Below are positions 1-6,923 of a stretch of 25,253 nt of DNA, piece by piece. The position numbers and the translations under genes were made by a program. The DNA is from Butyrivibrio sp. CAG:318 (GTDB lineage: Bacteria > Bacillota > Clostridia > Lachnospirales > Lachnospiraceae): the NCBI GenBank assembly GCA_000431815.1, contig FR889250.1:137559-162811 (forward strand). The letters are read 5' to 3'. Numbering within the stretch: the stretch's first letter is position 1; every line of letters starts with the position of its first letter. The notes below the pieces were generated by a model. The model made no database searches. It saw nothing but the letters and a program-made list of their open reading frames with translations, and was not told where the DNA came from.

Positions 1-149
1 AGACGCTCTTCCATTGTAAACATCGGCTTCTTACTGTTATTAACCAGTATTCCGACTATAAGTTCATCAAAAATATTGGCGCTTCTGCGTATAATATCAA
101 GATGTCCTAACGTTACGGGATCGAAACTTCCCGGATATATTGCTATCAT
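1..149 (-). CDS. coaD: Phosphopantetheine adenylyltransferase, N-terminal part (runs off the window)
   Basis: Only the first 49 codons are present; the gene continues beyond position 1. The product transfers AMP from ATP to 4'-phosphopantetheine, the penultimate step of coenzyme A synthesis in the cytoplasm. The visible N-terminus carries the diagnostic nucleotidyltransferase motif YPGSFDPVTLGHLDII (residues 5-20), including the T/HxGH-type site (TLGH). The start at 149 was chosen because the family begins a few residues before YPGSFDP and AGGAGA lies just upstream. An in-frame ATG at 167 would add six residues and has no better ribosome binding site. It has its own promoter at 270-298, giving a leader of about 110 nt that contains a Rex-like palindrome. 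Identity is clear from sequence; the regulation is inferred. Confidence 0.93.
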   Translation of the reverse strand, partial: MIAIYPGSFDPVTLGHLDIIRRSANIFDELIVGILVNNSKKPMFTMEER

Positions 150-211
150 CTGCTCTCCTATCGTCATAAAATACCGCAAATAAGCTTTATTTAAAGGTAA
201 TGTAAAAAAGT

Positions 212-229
212 ATGTTAAATTTTTAACAA
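212..229. promoter_or_regulatory. Rex-like palindrome in the coaD leader
   Basis: The sequence ATGTTAA-ATTT-TTAACAA matches the published Rex operator consensus TTGTTAA-N4-TTAACAA at 13 of 14 defined positions. It lies about 35-50 nt downstream of the predicted coaD transcription start, where a bound repressor could act as a roadblock. The region is very AT-rich, so chance occurrence is a real alternative. Confidence 0.35.
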
Positions 230-269
230 TCTTTTAAATTAAAATTTCATTCATATTACCTACCAACAC

Positions 270-298
270 ATAATATCATTAAGCGCATGGAATGTCAA
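270..298 (-). promoter_or_regulatory. Sigma-A promoter for coaD
   Basis: On the minus strand a perfect -35 box TTGACA (293-298) is followed after 17 bp by TATTAT (270-275). The -35 box lies only a few bases beyond the stop codon of the upstream lipoprotein-like gene, so coaD is probably transcribed separately from it. No hairpin terminator was seen between the two genes. Confidence 0.75.
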
Positions 299-302
299 TT
301 AT

Positions 303-1190
303 TTATCTGTTGGAAAATTTGCACCACTCAGGCGAAACACCGTTATCAAGCATTGAATCAAACGCGCTGTATGGCGAATCCGAACGGTATGTCCATGTCG
401 TTGAGTATTCTTCCTTACAGTTGTCCTCAAGATACCGCGCTATCTCCTTATGCTTATCAAGTACCGCCTGACGTTGTTCATCGTTCAGTGCTTCATATAC
501 CTCATCCGTCACAATCGTTACTTCATTAAACCATATGGCACATATGCGGCTGTCCGTGTCGCTTCCGCTTTCGTGAAAAGCATTTCCAATATATGCGGCA
601 GGGTCAATGGATAAGTAATATCCGCATAAAACTTCCGGATAATCGTCCCGCTTAAGAAACTCCTGATAAGTACGCGAGCCTCCGAGCGCATCCATATATT
701 CAATATAGTACAGGTTATTGCTCCGCATAGCTATGGATGAAATAATCTTCTCGTTATTGGCAATCTCAAGCAGTTCCCTGGTGGAAAGTTTATCCATGAC
801 GCTCTGGGGCATTATCGCATCCGCCCTTATATATGTACCGTAATCAATGCCTCTTTTCCAGTCCTTATCATGCATATCCTTGCCGGGATATTTAAAATTA
901 CCGTCGCTGTCATAATACTCATCCTCGGTATGCATATACTCCTTAAACTCCTCGGAATTATCAAGAATATAAGCCGCACTGTCAAATAATTCCTTCAGTT
1001 CGTAGTCATGATTCTTAACATAGTCCGGATCTGCTTTCTTAAGCCAATCCATTGTGTACGGCTTTACGCCATCTTCGTACAGACGGTATAAAGAGGCATC
1101 GGATGTGCTTTTGCCGGCTGTCTTTGATGCACATGCACATTGTGAAAGTGCAATTAAAAATGTTACAAGAATAATGATTTTTTTCTTCAT
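303..1190 (-). CDS. Putative secreted or lipoprotein-like protein, unknown function
   Basis: A 295-residue protein not recognised with confidence. The N-terminus (MKKK followed by about 12 hydrophobic residues) is a typical export signal ending near two cysteines (C18 and C20). The -3 to -1 residues (LSQ) are not a standard lipobox, so lipidation is uncertain. The remainder is acidic and Tyr-rich with no further membrane segment. Its middle has a stretch STRELLEIANN followed about 40 residues later by EFLKRDDYPEVL, a spacing that faintly recalls small uncharacterised Firmicutes families; this is memory, not a search result. The start at 1190 is preferred over the in-frame ATG at 1196 because AAGGGGG sits six bases before it but abuts the other. 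It is divergent from the membrane protein at 1388-2116. Confidence 0.7.
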   Translation of the reverse strand: MKKKIIILVTFLIALSQCACASKTAGKSTSDASLYRLYEDGVKPYTMDWLKKADPDYVKNHDYELKELFDSAAYILDNSEEFKEYMHTEDEYYDSDGNFKYPGKDMHDKDWKRGIDYGTYIRADAIMPQSVMDKLSTRELLEIANNEKIISSIAMRSNNLYYIEYMDALGGSRTYQEFLKRDDYPEVLCGYYLSIDPAAYIGNAFHESGSDTDSRICAIWFNEVTIVTDEVYEALNDEQRQAVLDKHKEIARYLEDNCKEEYSTTWTYRSDSPYSAFDSMLDNGVSPEWCKFSNR

Positions 1191-1223
1191 AGGCATCCCC
1201 CTTTTGAATGTTTTGTTTTCTAT

Positions 1224-1252
1224 ATTATAATCTGAATTTTCAACATTATCAA
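1224..1252 (-). promoter_or_regulatory. Promoter of the lipoprotein-like gene
   Basis: Minus-strand TTGATA (1247-1252), 17-bp spacer, TATAAT (1224-1229). The expected start of transcription is about 25-30 nt before the ATG at 1190. Confidence 0.65.
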
Positions 1253-1260
1253 TGAAAAAA

Positions 1261-1281
1261 TTGTTACAAATTTGTTACAAA
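1261..1281. repeat. Tandem TTGTTACAAA direct repeat between divergent promoters
   Basis: Two copies of TTGTTACAAA begin at 1261 and 1272, an 11-bp (about one helical turn) period. They lie just upstream of the minus-strand -35 box and about 50 bp upstream of the plus-strand -35 box, the place expected for an activator or repressor serving both genes. No regulator gene is adjacent. Confidence 0.4.
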
Positions 1282-1328
1282 AACACTATGCCTATTACAT
1301 TTTAACAAGCATTATTTGTATATAATAG

Positions 1329-1357
1329 TTGAAACATATGCACTTCTCTGCTATAAT
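1329..1357 (+). promoter_or_regulatory. Promoter of the 242-residue membrane protein gene
   Basis: TTGAAA (1329-1334), 17-bp spacer, TATAAT (1352-1357). Transcription would start near 1364, downstream of the upstream in-frame ATG at 1316. This rules that ATG out and supports the start at 1388. Confidence 0.7.
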
Positions 1358-1387
1358 ATGCTAAAGCAAATCACAGGAGGTGCCATC

Positions 1388-2116
1388 ATGGCAAAAGCAA
1401 ATACCAGATACGTCAGGGATTTACAGTTGAATATGCCCGATGACGTAATTACCTACGTTATAACAGACTGGCTTAAGAGAAATGGATACACACAGACGAA
1501 TTACAACAACGAACCCAATGTTTTCGTTGCCGGAGACGGATTTGTCACGGCCAAGGATTATGTCAAGATTTTCTATCAGAACGGTGCATTCCACATTGAA
1601 TCATGGTTCAAGACAGGCAAAAGGGAAATCGGTCCGGATCAGCCCGGTGCATACGGCTGGGCCGTTAAATCAGCCATTAAAAGCAAAATAGATCAGTTTA
1701 TAAATTATCTTCTGCAGCAGCAATACATACAGCAGCCTCAGAATAATGCGGGCGCAGCTTTTCAGGGAGCGCAGGGTATGCCGCAGAACAATGCACAGGG
1801 TGTCCCACAGGGCAACGTTGTCAATGTTACAGGATATCATGACGAAAAAGCCTCAACCGCTCCGCTTGTGATCGGAATAATCCTTTGTGCAATATCAACG
1901 GTTAATTTGCTGCTTTTACTCACAACCGGATATTTCATAACACTCGGATGGATATTTATTGTTCTTGCGGTATTCGGAATAGTCTCCGCAAATAAAGCCA
2001 TCAAGCTCACGGACGGTTCATCCAAAGCCAAAGCAGGTCTCGTGCTCAACATAATAGGCTGCGTTGCATTGGCAGTTTTCTATATACTCGGAATTGTTAC
2101 AACAGTTCTCAGATAA
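1388..2116 (+). CDS. Hypothetical membrane protein with soluble N-terminal domain and DUF4190-like C-terminus
   Basis: A 242-residue protein. Residues 1-110 form a soluble domain (conserved-looking stretches VITDWLKRNGY and FHIESWFKTG). Residues 110-145 are a Gln/Asn/Gly-rich linker (QQQYIQQPQNN and repeats of PQNN/QG). Three hydrophobic segments follow at about 158-180, 182-202 and 216-238, with the short loop NKAIKLTDGSSKAKAGL between the last two. That C-terminal pattern (small helical pair, polar loop, AGLVLNIIG) resembles DUF4190-type membrane modules of Firmicutes; the match is from memory. The start at 1388 has AGGAGG seven bases upstream and a promoter just before it. Function unknown; the N-terminal domain probably faces the cytoplasm since there is no signal peptide. 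Confidence 0.75.
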   Translation: MAKANTRYVRDLQLNMPDDVITYVITDWLKRNGYTQTNYNNEPNVFVAGDGFVTAKDYVKIFYQNGAFHIESWFKTGKREIGPDQPGAYGWAVKSAIKSKIDQFINYLLQQQYIQQPQNNAGAAFQGAQGMPQNNAQGVPQGNVVNVTGYHDEKASTAPLVIGIILCAISTVNLLLLLTTGYFITLGWIFIVLAVFGIVSANKAIKLTDGSSKAKAGLVLNIIGCVALAVFYILGIVTTVLR

Positions 2117-2129
2117 TTGTTGACATCAG

Positions 2130-2158
2130 AAAAGCTCCGGAAATTCTCCGGAGCTTTT
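2130..2158. terminator. Bidirectional Rho-independent terminator
   Basis: A perfect 12-bp stem (AAAAGCTCCGGA / TCCGGAGCTTTT) with a 5-nt loop lies between two converging units. Its flanks are A-rich on one side and T-rich on the other, so it can end both the membrane-protein transcript (plus) and the dehydrogenase/ABC operon (minus). Confidence 0.85.
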
Positions 2159-2170
2159 ATATGTGCTTAT

Positions 2171-2965
2171 TTAACTGAAAATAGCTCTGTCATTATCGAA
2201 TTCTTCGTGTTTCTTATTTGAATACTTCTTCATAAGATCTTCAACCGTCATGCCGATTCTCTCTTCTTTACCGATATCGAAAATAATATTGCCGGCATCA
2301 AGCATTATTGTGCGGTCTCCGGTCTCAAGAGCCGACTTGACATTGTGAGTGATCATAAGCGTCGTAAGATTCTCGCGTTCAACGATGCGCTTGGTTATTT
2401 CCATAACCTTTTCGGCCGTTGCAGGATCGAGCGCAGCCGTATGCTCATCAAGCAGAAGCAGTCTCGGCGGAACAAGTGTAGCCATAAGCAGTGTTACCAC
2501 CTGACGCTGACCGCCTGAAAGAAGGCCTACTTTAGTATTCATCCTGTCCTCAAGTCCCATGTCAAAATCCGCAAGAGCTTCCCTGAACATGACGCGTTCG
2601 CTTTTCGTGATTGCCGGTGCAAGACCGCCGCGCTTACTCCTCGAATATGCAAGTGCAAGATTCTCTTCTATTGTAAGATGAGGTGCCGTTCCTTTCATCG
2701 GGTCCTGAAAAATACGTCCGATGCGGCGTGCTCTTTTATGTTCGGATTTGTATGAGATATCTTCACCATCAAGTATTATATGGCCTTTATCCAGCCAGAA
2801 ATTACCGCATATTGCATTAAACAGCGTTGATTTGCCCGCTCCGTTGGAGCCTATGATCGTGACGAATTCTCCGTCTTCAAGTTTAAGGTTAAGACCGTTA
2901 AGTGCCTTGAATTCATTGGGAGTACCGGCAGCAAATACCTTGACTGCATTCTTAACTTCAAGCAT
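2171..2965 (-). CDS. ABC importer ATPase, TrpZ-like
   Basis: A 264-residue cytoplasmic ATPase that powers the importer encoded by the two upstream genes. Visible motifs: Walker A GSNGAGKST (39-47), Q-loop FQDP (86-89), signature LSGGQ (149-153), Walker B ending LLLLDEH (D173, E174, with H at 175) and switch histidine in THN (H207). The ELEMENT order and the two partner types (a PF02653-type permease and a DUF534-type binding protein) place it in the TrpXYZ-like family. Substrates of most members are unproven; streptococcal relatives have been linked to tryptophan. The start overlaps the permease stop by 8 nt, indicating translational coupling, with GAGGAGG eight bases upstream. It is the last gene of the operon and ends 13 bases from the terminator hairpin. 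The ATPase role is certain; the substrate is unknown. Confidence 0.93.
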   Translation of the reverse strand: MLEVKNAVKVFAAGTPNEFKALNGLNLKLEDGEFVTIIGSNGAGKSTLFNAICGNFWLDKGHIILDGEDISYKSEHKRARRIGRIFQDPMKGTAPHLTIEENLALAYSRSKRGGLAPAITKSERVMFREALADFDMGLEDRMNTKVGLLSGGQRQVVTLLMATLVPPRLLLLDEHTAALDPATAEKVMEITKRIVERENLTTLMITHNVKSALETGDRTIMLDAGNIIFDIGKEERIGMTVEDLMKKYSNKKHEEFDNDRAIFS

Positions 2966-3863
2966 CTTTGTGCCCTCCTCTCTTAATTTTAGCTTTTCTT
3001 ACAGATTCCTTGATTACAGGTATCGCAAGTGCTGCAATAACTATTACTGCCGCAACAAGTTTGAACATGTAAGAAGGGAAAATGTTATAACGTGTTGTAA
3101 CAGCAATTATTGCCCTGTATATTATTGAACCGACAATCGCAGATATGAATCCAATCGTCACGCTCCGTCTTCCGAAGATAGCTTCACCTATGATAACAGA
3201 AGCAAGACCGACAACAAGCATACCCACGCTTGAATTGACATCCGCAAAACTCTGATACTGTGCGGTAAGGCCGCCCGAAAGTGCAATGCAGGCATTGCCA
3301 AGTCCAAGTGCCGCTATCTTGGTTATATTTACATTGACAGATGATGCACTAAGCATATCCTGATTATCGCCGGTTGCCCTTATGCAGAGGCCGAAATGCG
3401 ATTTGAAAAACAATGACAAAAGCACGACAACCGCAATTGCAATAACTGCTATGATTATTATTTTGACTATTTCCTTGTCAACTCCCGGCATAAGATTCCT
3501 GAAATCCGTAAAAATAGTCCTTGTATTGAGCAGTGTCAGGTTCGGGCTGTTATGCATTACTCCGAGATTGATTGAATACAAACCGCTCATTGTGATAATA
3601 CCGGCAAGAATAGGATGTATCTTGAGCTTAGTCTGCAAAAGACCCGTAAAGCATCCTGCAGCAATACCTGCCACGATGGAAAGCAAAAGTCCGAGATACG
3701 GATGTCCCGCTTTGGCCATTACGGCAGAGACCGCAACACCAAACGCAAAACTTCCTTCTGTTGTCAGATCCGGTATGTCAAGTATCCTGAAACTTATGTA
3801 AATTCCAAGAACCATTATTCCGTACAGTAGTCCTAACTGCAGGGAACTGTATAAAATAGTCAT
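2958..3863 (-). CDS. ABC importer permease, branched-chain/ribose type (TrpY-like)
   Basis: A 301-residue integral membrane protein with about eight to nine hydrophobic segments across its whole length. It forms the transmembrane pore of the importer. The N-terminal stretch ILDIPDLTTEGSFAFG and the later IRATGDNQDMLSAS and GLASVIIGEAIFG are typical of the PF02653 (BPD_transp_2) permeases that pair with DUF534-type binding proteins. Only one permease gene is present, so a homodimer is likely. GGAGG lies seven bases before the ATG. It follows the binding-protein gene by 16 nt and overlaps the ATPase by 8 nt. The C-terminus is basic (KAKIKRGG), as expected for a cytoplasmic tail. No disruption was seen. 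Confidence 0.92.
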   Translation of the reverse strand: MTILYSSLQLGLLYGIMVLGIYISFRILDIPDLTTEGSFAFGVAVSAVMAKAGHPYLGLLLSIVAGIAAGCFTGLLQTKLKIHPILAGIITMSGLYSINLGVMHNSPNLTLLNTRTIFTDFRNLMPGVDKEIVKIIIIAVIAIAVVVLLSLFFKSHFGLCIRATGDNQDMLSASSVNVNITKIAALGLGNACIALSGGLTAQYQSFADVNSSVGMLVVGLASVIIGEAIFGRRSVTIGFISAIVGSIIYRAIIAVTTRYNIFPSYMFKLVAAVIVIAALAIPVIKESVRKAKIKRGGHKDA

Positions 3864-3879
3864 TATAAATCCTCCAAAA

Positions 3880-4863
3880 CTATTCAGCGTCGTTTACAAT
3901 GATTGCGCTGTTTTTGATATCATCCGGAACAGTTACTCCGAGTGCATCAAGAGTATTCTGATTAATCACAGTCTCTTCTGCCGGAACAACAACCGAAGGG
4001 ATATCCTTAACGGCTGTACCGTCCTTAAGATATTTAAGACCCATCTGTGCGGTAAGTTTACCAATCTTTGTATCACTTATGGCAACCGTAGCGAAAGCTC
4101 CCGAAAGAACCATTGCCTTGGAACTTCCGTATACAGGAATCTTCTTATCTCTTGCCACTTCCGTAACTGTTGTCATGGCTGACTGGATAACGCTGTCGTT
4201 AGGGATAAAAATACCGTCAACTTTGCCGGCAAGTGTTTCAGCAGCCTGCTTTACTTCTGAAGAGTTGGTAACAGTAACTTCTTCGTAAGGTATCTTATTC
4301 TGATCACAGTATTCCTTGGCTGACTTAACTGTATTAACCGAATTATCCTCGCTTGTGCAGTAGATGAATCCCCAAGTCTTGATACCAGGTGTAAGTTTAT
4401 CGGCAAATCCGAATATATCTCCTACCGGGATTGCATTGGATGTACCTGTTGCATTTTTGTCAGGCTTATCCATATCACTTATAACGCCTGCGGCAAGAGG
4501 TGCTGATACGGCGCAGAAAAATGTCGGTGTATCACATTCCTGATTAACCATTGCCTGTGTTGCAGGAGTTGCAACTGTAAATACTGCTTTGTATGAACCG
4601 TCTGCCATATTCTGTGCAATTGTCTGGAGCGTTGTAGCATCTCCCTGTGCGCACTGAACATCAAGATTATCATATCCGTTAGCCTTAAGTTCATCGACGA
4701 TACCGTTCTTCATATCCTCGAATGCAGTGTTCTCAACCAGATAAAGAACACCTATTTTGTCAGATGAGGATGAGCCCTTATCTGATTTCTGACAGCCTGT
4801 AATTCCAAAAGCTGCTGTTAATGTCATGACCGCAATCATGAGCATAGCCAATTTCTTCTTCAT
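3880..4863 (-). CDS. ABC importer substrate-binding lipoprotein, DUF534/TrpX-like
   Basis: A 327-residue exported protein. The signal peptide ends in the lipobox GITGC, so C24 is the likely lipid anchor on the outer face of the membrane. A Ser-rich linker (SSSSD) follows. The mature part has the periplasmic-binding-protein fold pattern of the ABC_sub_bind (PF04392) family: IGVLYLVENTAFEDMKNGI at the first strand, a hinge region around FGFADKLTPGIKTWGFIYC, and VDGIFIPNDSVIQSA and IPVYGSSKAMVLSGA in the second lobe. These proteins deliver a small ligand, often an amino acid or aromatic compound, to the permease; the ligand here cannot be read from sequence. AAGGAG is six bases upstream of the ATG, and the gene lies only 23 nt after the dehydrogenase, so the two are almost certainly co-transcribed. 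Confidence 0.92.
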   Translation of the reverse strand: MKKKLAMLMIAVMTLTAAFGITGCQKSDKGSSSSDKIGVLYLVENTAFEDMKNGIVDELKANGYDNLDVQCAQGDATTLQTIAQNMADGSYKAVFTVATPATQAMVNQECDTPTFFCAVSAPLAAGVISDMDKPDKNATGTSNAIPVGDIFGFADKLTPGIKTWGFIYCTSEDNSVNTVKSAKEYCDQNKIPYEEVTVTNSSEVKQAAETLAGKVDGIFIPNDSVIQSAMTTVTEVARDKKIPVYGSSKAMVLSGAFATVAISDTKIGKLTAQMGLKYLKDGTAVKDIPSVVVPAEETVINQNTLDALGVTVPDDIKNSAIIVNDAE

Positions 4864-4886
4864 ATTAATCTCCTTAAAAAATAAAT

Positions 4887-5969
4887 TTATTGATTCATTT
4901 CCTCAAGCTTGTTAAATGCTTCCGTAAGCATATCTTCTGTGATAACATACGGGTTGTGCTCAATGTCTTTCATCGCCAAAGCTGCTTTAACAAGTGCTGG
5001 AATTTCATCCTTACCAAGTTCTATATCCGAAAGTTTTACAGGAAGTCCTATTTGCTTATTAAATGCATAGAGTTTATCAAAGTCCTCTTTATTGCCGTCC
5101 ACAAGAAGCAGTATTAGTACGCCGTATCCGACTACTTCTCCGTGCAGATGCCGTTCCTCTATATGAGGATAGGATGTGAGCGCATAAAAAATCGCATGCG
5201 CAAGGCCTGTGTTGTAATCAATTATATGATCGGTTGTCAGAAGAATGGATGCAACCGCGGTTGTTACTATAATCGATAAAACGACCTGTTCAAATTCCGG
5301 TGAAAATACACCGTGCTTCATATCTGTTAAAGCCTTCGCTCCGTATTTGAGCATGGGTTCATAGCACATTCTGGAATTGGCGGTTCCGAGTGCAATATAA
5401 TGCGGGACTTCCTCGTTTCTGGATGAGACGGTGCTTTCAAAATACTTCGCATAAGTATCTCCGATTCCGGCCCACATATACCTGGACGGTGAATGTGCTA
5501 TTATATCAATATCTATAAATGCATGAACCGGCGGTTTACAGAAAAAATGCGGTTTCAGGAAACTTCCGTCATCTTTATACATAATTGAAACACTTGTACA
5601 TGCCGAACAGTTGGATGCAATCGTCGGGAAAGTAAAAATTGGTTTGCCGGTAACATCGGCAAGAGTCTTGCCGGTATCCGTAGCCTTGCCGCCGCCGACT
5701 GCCCATATCATATCGGCAGATTTAACAGCATCCGAGGCTGCAAGCATATCCACATGATCATAAGTGGCATCTCCTCCGTACCAGAGCGCATCCGTAATTT
5801 CTATATCCTTATCTTCTATTGCTTCCTTTATTTTGGGAAGAGCTTTCTCCATAGCGGTGTGACCGCCGACAACCACAGCCCTTTTACCATAAGGCCTGCA
5901 TATATCATATATTTTATCATAAACATCTGCTCCGATTGAATAACTCGGAAGATAGATATCGTAACTCAT
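4887..5969 (-). CDS. Iron/zinc-containing alcohol dehydrogenase, glycerol dehydrogenase (GldA/HcxA)-like
   Basis: A 360-residue cytoplasmic NAD(P)-dependent oxidoreductase of the Fe-ADH superfamily. The nucleotide-binding loop GGGKATDTGK (92-101) and the metal ligands D171 (GIGDTYAKY), H258 (GLAHAIFYAL) and H276 (HLHGEVVGYG) match the GldA arrangement, and the length is normal for that group. Substrate may be glycerol, another polyol or a 2-hydroxy/2-keto acid; sequence alone does not decide. AGGAGG lies six bases before the ATG. It is the first gene of an operon with the TrpXYZ-like importer and is read from a strong promoter covered by a repeated GTAAACTGA half-site, so its expression is probably repressed until a ligand appears. 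The pairing of a dehydrogenase with this importer type is unusual. Confidence 0.88.
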   Translation of the reverse strand: MSYDIYLPSYSIGADVYDKIYDICRPYGKRAVVVGGHTAMEKALPKIKEAIEDKDIEITDALWYGGDATYDHVDMLAASDAVKSADMIWAVGGGKATDTGKTLADVTGKPIFTFPTIASNCSACTSVSIMYKDDGSFLKPHFFCKPPVHAFIDIDIIAHSPSRYMWAGIGDTYAKYFESTVSSRNEEVPHYIALGTANSRMCYEPMLKYGAKALTDMKHGVFSPEFEQVVLSIIVTTAVASILLTTDHIIDYNTGLAHAIFYALTSYPHIEERHLHGEVVGYGVLILLLVDGNKEDFDKLYAFNKQIGLPVKLSDIELGKDEIPALVKAALAMKDIEHNPYVITEDMLTEAFNKLEEMNQ

Positions 5970-5985
5970 TATATGCCTCCTGACT

Positions 5986-6032
5986 GTAAACTGACATCAG
6001 TTTACCTATGAATTATAATACTAGTAAACTGA
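5986..6032. promoter_or_regulatory. Operator with three GTAAACTGA half-sites on the dehydrogenase/ABC operon promoter
   Basis: A perfect palindrome GTAAACTGA-CA-TCAGTTTAC spans 5986-6005, just downstream of the -10 box of the minus-strand promoter. A third exact GTAAACTGA lies at 6024-6032, inside the 17-bp spacer of the same promoter. Sites flanking and overlapping the -10 box are typical of a repressor such as a TetR, MarR or GntR family member, but no regulator gene is in the window, so the protein is unknown. Confidence 0.7.
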
Positions 6033-6040
6033 TATGTAAA
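6012..6040 (-). promoter_or_regulatory. Promoter of the dehydrogenase/ABC importer operon
   Basis: Minus-strand TTTACA (6035-6040), 17-bp spacer, perfect TATAAT (6012-6017). It is arranged back to back with the promoter of the Dabb gene; the two -35 boxes are only 8 bp apart, so a regulator bound here could affect both. Confidence 0.8.
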
Positions 6041-6048
6041 TCATAAAA

Positions 6049-6077
6049 TTGCCATTTCGTAATATTTGTGATACAAT
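6049..6077 (+). promoter_or_regulatory. Promoter of the Dabb-domain gene
   Basis: TTGCCA (6049-6054), 17-bp spacer, TACAAT (6072-6077), giving a leader of about 45 nt to the ATG at 6128. Confidence 0.6.
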
Positions 6078-6127
6078 TAACGCATTATCGCATAAAAGTG
6101 CTAAATTAAGCCCAGGAGGATTGTTCT

Positions 6128-6421
6128 ATGATAAAACACTTTGTTATTTTTACTTTTGAAGAAAATTATTTCACCGATGACAATTACAATGAATACGTGG
6201 AAGCATTCCGCATAATTGAAAATGCTTTTGACGGCATTAAATCTGTAAGCATCCACCGTAACTGTGTTGACCGCCCCGCCAATATGGATCTGATGATCGA
6301 GATGGTGCTTTCCGACGAGTCGGTTCTTGGCGAATATCTTAATCATCCGGAGCATGTGCGTATGGGACAGAAATATAACCCTCATGTAACAAACAGAGTT
6401 TCTTTTGATTATAAATTATAA
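6128..6421 (+). CDS. Dabb (stress-responsive alpha/beta-barrel) domain protein
   Basis: A 97-residue single-domain cytoplasmic protein. The start MIKHFVIFTF, the central NMDLMIEMVL strand and the C-terminal block YLNHPEHVRMGQKYNPHVTNRVSFDY match the small dimeric ferredoxin-like Dabb family (PF07876), as does the length of about 100 residues. Family members range from stress proteins of unknown role to polyketide cyclases, so no reaction can be assigned. AGGAGG lies eight bases before the ATG. The gene stands alone between its own promoter and a terminator and is divergent from the dehydrogenase operon, with which it may share regulation through the neighbouring operator. Confidence 0.85.
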   Translation: MIKHFVIFTFEENYFTDDNYNEYVEAFRIIENAFDGIKSVSIHRNCVDRPANMDLMIEMVLSDESVLGEYLNHPEHVRMGQKYNPHVTNRVSFDYKL

Positions 6422-6427
6422 TTGAAA

Positions 6428-6456
6428 AAAGGTACCGGCCATAAACCGGTACCTTT
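6428..6456. terminator. Bidirectional terminator after rplS and the Dabb gene
   Basis: A perfect 11-bp stem AAAGGTACCGG / CCGGTACCTTT with a 7-nt loop. On the minus strand it is followed by six Ts, a strong terminator for rplS. On the plus strand the T tract is short (TTTAAT), so termination of the Dabb transcript may be weaker. Confidence 0.85.
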
Positions 6457-6480
6457 AATCATAGTCATAATCGTTGTTAA

Positions 6481-6828
6481 TTATTTAACAATCTCTTTAA
6501 CCTTAGCTGCCTTACCTACTCTGTCTCTTAAGTAGAATAATTTAGCTCTTCTTGCTTTACCGCGTCTGACAACCTGAATATCCTCAACGAACGGAGAATG
6601 TAAAGGCCATGTCTTCTCAACGCCAACGCCGTTTGAAAGCTTTCTTACGGTAAATGTCTCACGGTTGCTTCCGCCCTGTCTCTTAATAACAGTTCCTTCG
6701 AAAATCTGGATTCTCTCGCGGTTGCCTTCCTTAATCTTAGCTGATACTTTAACAGTATCTCCGACTCTGAACTCAGGAACAGTCTGCTTCATCTGTTCTG
6801 CTTCAATGTTCTTAATGATGTCGTTCAT
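6481..6828 (-). CDS. rplS: 50S ribosomal protein L19
   Basis: A 115-residue ribosomal protein located at the 30S-50S interface. The family core is plain: FRVGDTVKVSAKIKEG, RIQIFEGTVIKRQGG and ETFTVRKLSNGVGVEKTWPL, then the basic C-terminus RRGKARRAKLFYLRDRVGKAAK; the length is normal. AGGAGG sits seven bases before the ATG. It follows trmD in the standard order, but 133 nt separate the two genes and contain a strong promoter and a structured leader. It is therefore probably expressed far above the tRNA-modification gene. Transcription ends at the hairpin at 6428-6456. Confidence 0.98.
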   Translation of the reverse strand: MNDIIKNIEAEQMKQTVPEFRVGDTVKVSAKIKEGNRERIQIFEGTVIKRQGGSNRETFTVRKLSNGVGVEKTWPLHSPFVEDIQVVRRGKARRAKLFYLRDRVGKAAKVKEIVK

Positions 6829-6917
6829 TATAATTCCTCCTGATATATGACGTTCTTAAATACTCACTCGTAACAGCGGACCGCCACTATTTATGTGCGT
6901 TATCTGCATAACACAAC
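6829..6917 (-). promoter_or_regulatory. Structured 5' leader of rplS, possible L19 autoregulatory leader
   Basis: The predicted transcript starts near 6917 and runs about 88 nt to the ATG. It begins with an 8-bp hairpin (6896-6915, loop GCAG, one G-U pair) and then a second hairpin of 8 bp with three G-U pairs (6871-6889, loop GUC) before the AGGAGG. Ribosomal-protein leaders, including L19 leaders in Firmicutes, are an established class, but I cannot confirm that these helices match a known covariance model. Confidence 0.35.
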
Positions 6918-6923
6918 TGTTGT

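Noticed and set aside
1316..1387. Upstream start for the membrane protein gene
   Set aside because: The ATG at 1316 lies upstream of the promoter boxes at 1329-1357 and has no ribosome binding site.
6101..6385. Minus-strand frame opposite the Dabb gene, and many other long antisense frames
   Set aside because: They are shadows of recognised genes with no ribosome binding sites, promoters or family motifs.
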